A DNA stretch of 64,000 bases. Source: Marivita sp. (GTDB lineage Bacteria; Pseudomonadota; Alphaproteobacteria; Rhodobacterales; Rhodobacteraceae). The translations under genes and the position numbers were made by a program. The stretch's first letter is position 1; every line of letters starts with the position of its first letter. Below the pieces are notes generated by a model. That model was not told where the DNA came from, did no database searches, and saw nothing but the letters and a program-made list of their open reading frames with translations. The stretch lies in NCBI RefSeq assembly GCF_022763305.1, contig NZ_JALEGT010000085.1:1-64000 (forward strand), in the 5' to 3' direction. Below, piece by piece: positions 59,897-64,000 of the stretch.

Positions 59897-60391
59897 ATGC
59901 CAGAATCGATCAAGGTCGGCATCATCATGGGAAGCCAGTCGGACTGGCCCACGATGAAGGAAGCCGCTGACATGCTGGGCGCGCTCGACGTGCCCTACGA
60001 GGCCAAGATCGTGTCGGCGCATCGCACGCCCGACCGGCTGTGGGACTATGGCAAGACCGCCGTGGATCGGGGTCTGCAGGTCATCATAGCAGGGGCAGGC
60101 GGTGCGGCGCACCTGCCGGGCATGATGGCCTCGAAAACCCGCGTTCCGGTGATTGGCGTTCCTGTCCAAACGCGTGCCCTGTCCGGCGTCGACAGTCTTT
60201 ATTCGATCCTCCAGATGCCGCGCGGCTTTCCTGTGGCGACCATGGCCATCGGGGCCGCCGGTGCAGCCAATGCCGGGTTGATGGCAGCGGGCATTCTCGC
60301 CCTGCAGGATCCCGCCTTGGCAGCCCGTCTTGACCAATGGCGCGCGGATTTGTCAGCCTCCATTCCCGATGCCCCCTCTGACGACGGATAA
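59897..60391 (+). CDS. purE: 5-(carboxyamino)imidazole ribonucleotide mutase
   Basis: Purine-pathway mutase converting N5-CAIR to CAIR. 164 residues: [20 protein letters not shown], [11 protein letters not shown] (catalytic His), [17 protein letters not shown] and the tail [14 protein letters not shown]. This is class I PurE. AGGGG precedes the ATG. It is followed after four bases by purK. Confidence 0.96.
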   Translation: MPESIKVGIIMGSQSDWPTMKEAADMLGALDVPYEAKIVSAHRTPDRLWDYGKTAVDRGLQVIIAGAGGAAHLPGMMASKTRVPVIGVPVQTRALSGVDSLYSILQMPRGFPVATMAIGAAGAANAGLMAAGILALQDPALAARLDQWRADLSASIPDAPSDDG

Positions 60392-60395
60392 TGAC

Positions 60396-61466
60396 ATGAC
60401 ACAGGCGCTTCCCATCGGATCGACCATCGGCATCATCGGCGGCGGTCAGCTTGGCCGGATGCTGTCGGTTGCGGCCAGTCGCCTTGGCTTTCGCTGCCAT
60501 ATCTTCGAACCCGGTGCCAACCCGCCGGCGGGACAGGTCGCGGATCAGGTGACAACCGCCGCCTATGATGACGAAGCGGCGCTGCGCGCTTTTGGTCAGT
60601 CGGTGGATGTGATCACCTACGAGTTCGAGAACATCCCGACGGCAGCGCTGGACCTTCTGCAGGACCTCGCCCCGATCCATCCGGGACGCGAGGCGCTGCG
60701 CGTAAGTCAGGACCGGCTGACGGAAAAGACGTTCCTGCAGGATTTGGGCCTGCGGACTGCCCCCTTCGCAGACATCACAGATGCGGAGAGCCTTGAGGCC
60801 GCGCTTGACCAGATCGGCACACCGTCAATCTTGAAGACGCGGCGCTTTGGCTATGACGGCAAAGGACAGGCCCGGATCATGTCACCCGATGATGCGATGC
60901 AGGCGCTGGCCGACATGCAGGGCGCTCCTTCCATCCTTGAAGGGTTCGTGGACTTTTCGCACGAAGTGTCGGTGATCGCGGCACGCAGTCTGGATGGCGC
61001 GGTTGCCGCCTTTGATCCCGGCGAGAACGTTCACAGGGACGGCATTCTGCGCACAACGACTGTCCCGGCCCGGCTGAGTACCAGCCAGCGGACGGATGCT
61101 GTGCTTCTGGCGGCGAAAATTGCCAATGCGCTGAACTATGTCGGGGTGATGGGTGTCGAACTGTTTGTCACCCAAGGCGGATTGATCGTGAACGAGATTG
61201 CGCCGCGCGTGCACAATTCAGGACATTGGACGCAGAACGGCTGCACGGTGGATCAATTCGAACAGCATATCCGCGCCGTGACCGGCTGGCCGTTGGGGGA
61301 CGGAAAGCGGCATGTGGATGTCGTGATGGAAAACCTGATCGGCGATGACATGGATCGTGTCCCCGAACTGGCAAAGACACCTGATTGCGCGCTGCACCTC
61401 TACGGCAAGGCGGACACCAAGCCCGGGCGCAAGATGGGTCATGTGAACCACATCAAGCGGGGTTAG
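60396..61466 (+). CDS. purK: 5-(carboxyamino)imidazole ribonucleotide synthase
   Basis: ATP-grasp enzyme making N5-CAIR from AIR and bicarbonate; the partner of class I PurE. 356 residues: GIIGGGQLGRMLSVAASRLG, ITYEFENIP, TRRFGYDGKGQ, EGFVDFSHEVSVIAARS, and NEIAPRVHNSGHWT. ATG 60396 starts the homology. It overlaps phnM tail to tail by four bases. Confidence 0.96.
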   Translation: MTQALPIGSTIGIIGGGQLGRMLSVAASRLGFRCHIFEPGANPPAGQVADQVTTAAYDDEAALRAFGQSVDVITYEFENIPTAALDLLQDLAPIHPGREALRVSQDRLTEKTFLQDLGLRTAPFADITDAESLEAALDQIGTPSILKTRRFGYDGKGQARIMSPDDAMQALADMQGAPSILEGFVDFSHEVSVIAARSLDGAVAAFDPGENVHRDGILRTTTVPARLSTSQRTDAVLLAAKIANALNYVGVMGVELFVTQGGLIVNEIAPRVHNSGHWTQNGCTVDQFEQHIRAVTGWPLGDGKRHVDVVMENLIGDDMDRVPELAKTPDCALHLYGKADTKPGRKMGHVNHIKRG

Positions 61467-62611
61467 GCGCGCAGGAACCGCTCTGCCACCGCACCGGTCA
61501 TATGCGCCATACATCCGGCGGCCAGCGTGGCCTCGACGCGTCGGGTCTCCGGATCGACCACGATCAGGTCGGCACGCTGGCCGGGCAGGAGATCACCGCG
61601 ATCCGTCAGCCCCAACAGACGCGCAGGCCCGGACGACAAGAGCGCCCATGCGGACGCCAGATCGCACAGGCCCAGCTCTTCCAGACGGAACGCGGCACGG
61701 AGCGGCGACGGGTAGTGGTAGTCTGAGGCCAGCGCATCGCACAGCCCCTCTGCAATGAGGTCCGCTGCGGCGATATTGCCTGCATGACTGGCCCCGCGCA
61801 CGACGTTGGGTGCACCCAGAACGATATGTGCCCCATCCGCCCGCGCCGCCTCTGCCGCTTCACGGGTTTCCGGAAACTCACTGACGCTCGCTCCGCGTGA
61901 CGCCCATTCGGCACGATCCGCAACCGTGCTGTCATCATGGCTGCCCAAAACAATGCCTTTTGCAGCCAATCGCGCAGTCAACTGATCCAGCGCCGCGGGG
62001 ACTTCGGCGGACCGGGCATGCAGATTCTGCATCAACGCCAGATGCGCTTCGGGGTTGCGTCCGCTCTTGAGTGCCTGACCGGTGAGGCGTGGCGGTTTGC
62101 GCCCTTCGGCAAGGCGCTGATGCGGCAGGTGGTCGTTGAACACCACATATCGAATGCCGAACCGGTCGACCGCCGCTTCGGCCCGGGCAAAGTCGTCGAG
62201 CAGATGGGTTTCCAGACGGAGTTGCAAACGCAGATCAACCGCGACGCTGTCGCGCACAGCGGCCACGCTTTCGAAGACATGCTCGGCAAAATCAGGTCCG
62301 CGCATCCCCCCTTCCCACGAAAAGAACTGCGCCAGCACGGCTGTGGTGATGCCGTTCGCGGCAAGCTCGGATGCGGCGGCGACGACGCCATGTTCCGCTT
62401 CGCGCAGGGCGCCACGGCGCGGGGCCATGTGGCGTTCGAACCCATCGCCATGCGGGTCCACGATCCCGGGCAAAACGAGGTAGCCGGACAGGTCGACCTT
62501 TCGCCCGGCCGGGTCAGCAACCACGACTCCCTGCGCCAAGGAGATCGGCGCATCGGTCCAGCCATCGGGGGTCAGGACAGTGGCCCCAGAAAGGGTCAGT
62601 TCAAGGCTCAT
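61463..62611 (-). CDS. phnM: PhnM-type alpha-D-ribose 1-methylphosphonate 5-triphosphate diphosphatase
   Basis: A 382-residue amidohydrolase-fold protein. The PhnM signature [19 protein letters not shown], the substrate region [29 protein letters not shown] and LGSHDDST, and the end [16 protein letters not shown] match PhnM of the C-P lyase pathway. No phnG-L genes are in the window. It overlaps the upstream lipase-like gene by 11 bases, so ATG 62611 is coupled to it. It may be a paralogue with another substrate. Confidence 0.82.
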   Translation of the reverse strand: MSLELTLSGATVLTPDGWTDAPISLAQGVVVADPAGRKVDLSGYLVLPGIVDPHGDGFERHMAPRRGALREAEHGVVAAASELAANGITTAVLAQFFSWEGGMRGPDFAEHVFESVAAVRDSVAVDLRLQLRLETHLLDDFARAEAAVDRFGIRYVVFNDHLPHQRLAEGRKPPRLTGQALKSGRNPEAHLALMQNLHARSAEVPAALDQLTARLAAKGIVLGSHDDSTVADRAEWASRGASVSEFPETREAAEAARADGAHIVLGAPNVVRGASHAGNIAAADLIAEGLCDALASDYHYPSPLRAAFRLEELGLCDLASAWALLSSGPARLLGLTDRGDLLPGQRADLIVVDPETRRVEATLAAGCMAHMTGAVAERFLRA

Positions 62612-63380
62612 CGGCAGGCTCCGGGCAAAGACCGAAAAAACAGACCAGATCGCTCGTGTTGAAACTCTCGGTCCAGTCGAGCTCGGGATCGAAGCGTCCT
62701 GTTCGCAGGAAGAGATCGACCTGCGCAATGACCGACGGTGCCTGCATGATGAAGGTGTGCGTCACCGGCATGGTCAGGTGCGCGCGCATGCCGGCCACCT
62801 TTGTCGACTCGACGGACACCTTGCCATCGTCGGGACCGGGGATGAGGCTGGAAAACACAGGGTTGAGCGACCGCGTGCCCGCAATCACCCCAAGCTCGAA
62901 ATTCACGGGCGGCAACGATTTCGGCAAATCATTGGGCGCCGTCCCCAATTGCTGACCTGCCGGACCGTTGAGCCATTCAAAGAGCTCCAGCCCTCCGAGT
63001 TCGTCGACCAGTTCGCTGCCCTGGTTCGGCGGGGCCAGCATCACCACGCGCCCCAGATTGGCGGGACGATTGTCCTTGAGCCAGAACCGCAGAAGAATGC
63101 CGCCCATCGAGTGGGTGACAAAATGGATGCGGTCCTTTTCGCAACTGGCCACCGCGTCGGGCAGCGTTTCCTCGACCAGCGTCTGGATGCGGGCGGAGGT
63201 TGACGGATAGCCAGGGGCCTTGACCGTGTAACCCTTGGCCTCGAGCACGGATTGCATGAGCGCGAAGGACGTTTCGGTCCGCGCCAGCCCATGCAGCAGC
63301 ACAACGCATTCCGCACGCGCGGGAGCTGCGACAGTCATGGCGATGCAGGAAACCAGGGACAGGATGAAGGCACGGATCAT
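62601..63380 (-). CDS. secreted alpha/beta-hydrolase (lipase-like)
   Basis: A 259-residue exported hydrolase. Signal peptide [20 protein letters not shown], cleavage after [21 protein letters not shown] gives the oxyanion strand, [13 protein letters not shown] the nucleophile Ser elbow, and [11 protein letters not shown] the probable catalytic His; the acid is likely in [11 protein letters not shown]. This is the small LipB/EstA-like alpha/beta hydrolase pattern with [10 protein letters not shown]. Substrate unknown. It is co-transcribed with phnM by overlap. Confidence 0.82.
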   Translation of the reverse strand: MIRAFILSLVSCIAMTVAAPARAECVVLLHGLARTETSFALMQSVLEAKGYTVKAPGYPSTSARIQTLVEETLPDAVASCEKDRIHFVTHSMGGILLRFWLKDNRPANLGRVVMLAPPNQGSELVDELGGLELFEWLNGPAGQQLGTAPNDLPKSLPPVNFELGVIAGTRSLNPVFSSLIPGPDDGKVSVESTKVAGMRAHLTMPVTHTFIMQAPSVIAQVDLFLRTGRFDPELDWTESFNTSDLVCFFGLCPEPADEP

Positions 63381-63419
63381 GCCCGTCAGATACGCGGTGC
63401 CGTGGGGATTAGAAAGGGT

Positions 63420-64000
63420 CTAGCGTCGCGACGTCACGGCGAGAAGGACACCGCCCAGCACCAGAAGCGCGGCCACGACAAGACGCGCGGTCACGGGTTC
63501 GGCGAGCAGAACGGCACCGCCGGCAATCGCGATCACCGGAACCGTCAGTTGGGTCACCGCGGCGGTACTGCCCCGCAGATGCGGCAACACGGTGTACCAC
63601 ATCGAATACCCGACACCGGACGTCACGGCCCCGGCCAGGATCGCCATTGCCAGTCCAAAGGGTGTGGCTGCCCCAAGGTGGATCCCTTCGAAAAGGGCCG
63701 TGAAGGCCACCGCGCCGACAGCGGCGATTGCAGCGGATATGCAGAAATTCGTCGCCGTCGCCCCCAAGGCATCGGATGTGCCACGCCCGTTGAGCGAATA
63801 GACCCCCCAAGCCACTCCGGCGATGGCCATCAGGCCCGCATGTTGCAGGCTGGGCGCCGCAGCGTGACCGGGCCAAAGCAGCCAGACGAGTCCTCCAAAC
63901 GCAACGGATGCGCCGATCCAGCGGCGCAGCGCGGGTCGTTCGCCTTGGATCAGGGCACCGGCAAACATCGTGATCTGCACGAGACCGAAGAGCACAAGCG
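63420..64000 (-). CDS. EamA/DMT-family transporter (5' end outside window)
   Basis: The C-terminal 190 or so residues of a DMT transporter; the frame runs open through the right edge. The end of repeat one (FGLVQITMFAGALIQGERPA) and most of repeat two are present, with about six or seven helices and a closing TARLVVAALLVLGGVLLAV. Substrate unknown. It ends 39 bases before the lipase-like gene's start, in the same direction. Confidence 0.82.
   Translation of the reverse strand, partial: LVLFGLVQITMFAGALIQGERPALRRWIGASVAFGGLVWLLWPGHAAAPSLQHAGLMAIAGVAWGVYSLNGRGTSDALGATATNFCISAAIAAVGAVAFTALFEGIHLGAATPFGLAMAILAGAVTSGVGYSMWYTVLPHLRGSTAAVTQLTVPVIAIAGGAVLLAEPVTARLVVAALLVLGGVLLAVTSRR

Overview
The window is a compact, GC-rich piece of a bacterial chromosome that reads as a member of the Rhodobacterales, most likely a marine Roseobacter-group bacterium. 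The pointers are gcrA (an alphaproteobacterial cell-cycle regulator), phosphatidylcholine synthase, a fused ATP sulfurylase/APS kinase, a taurine:pyruvate aminotransferase, the Hsp20-DUF1150 pair, and many 1-8 nt start/stop overlaps. I see no insertion sequence, prophage, CRISPR array, rRNA or integron. The only RNA gene I can support is tRNA-Lys(UUU). Almost all of it looks like core genome.

Layout. 0-8 kb: lpdA (E3); an ftsE-ftsX-plsC-PPOX operon on the minus strand; a zinc-ribbon membrane protein; a probable taurine:pyruvate aminotransferase behind two TauR-like direct repeats; a GNAT acetyltransferase. 8.2-21.2 kb: a seven-gene glycogen operon glgP-glgB-glgC-glgA-glgX-malQ-pgm with a LacI-type operator candidate in front. 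21.3-25.0 kb: a SitABCD-type Mn/Fe importer on the minus strand. 25.1-30.7 kb: tRNA-Lys, dapF-mtaB-pcs, a DMT exporter, an ABC-2 permease without an ATPase beside it, and gcrA behind a terminator-like leader hairpin. 30.7-41.6 kb: a Dabb-GNAT fusion with an MFS transporter, rimO, a DCC thiol oxidoreductase, dgkA, yigZ, a phage-CII-like regulator, tdk, a PRC-barrel protein, a FabH-like synthase, and a ybjN-proC-csaA-dehydrogenase operon.

42-49.8 kb is the most distinctive locus. A minus-strand seven-gene operon encodes a TIGR04076-like protein, an aldo/keto reductase whose catalytic His position is Phe, and a complete Liv-type ABC importer (G-F-H-M-K), closed by a strong terminator. Divergent from it is a 482-residue aldo/keto reductase fused to a Rid-family domain. 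A palindrome lies in the shared control region. Genes overlap throughout, so this looks like one uptake-and-reduction system for an unknown small molecule.

49.8-64 kb: ubiK; lgt-midA-pgeF; a 50-residue small ORF; a degenerate Hint-domain protein; an Lrp-type regulator divergent from trxB; ATP sulfurylase/APS kinase; an M23 peptidase-like protein; hsp20-DUF1150 behind a sigma-32-type promoter; ydcH; purEK; a stand-alone phnM with a secreted lipase-like gene; and a DMT transporter cut by the window end.

Non-coding structure is worth attention. Two arrays of different but perfect palindromes, all centred on TCGA (mostly TTCGAA), fill the gaps between two convergent gene pairs. A GC-rich stem-loop repeat appears at 9-29 and 42003-42023. 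A 500-base gap at 41.6-42.1 kb carries a perfect DnaA-box consensus.
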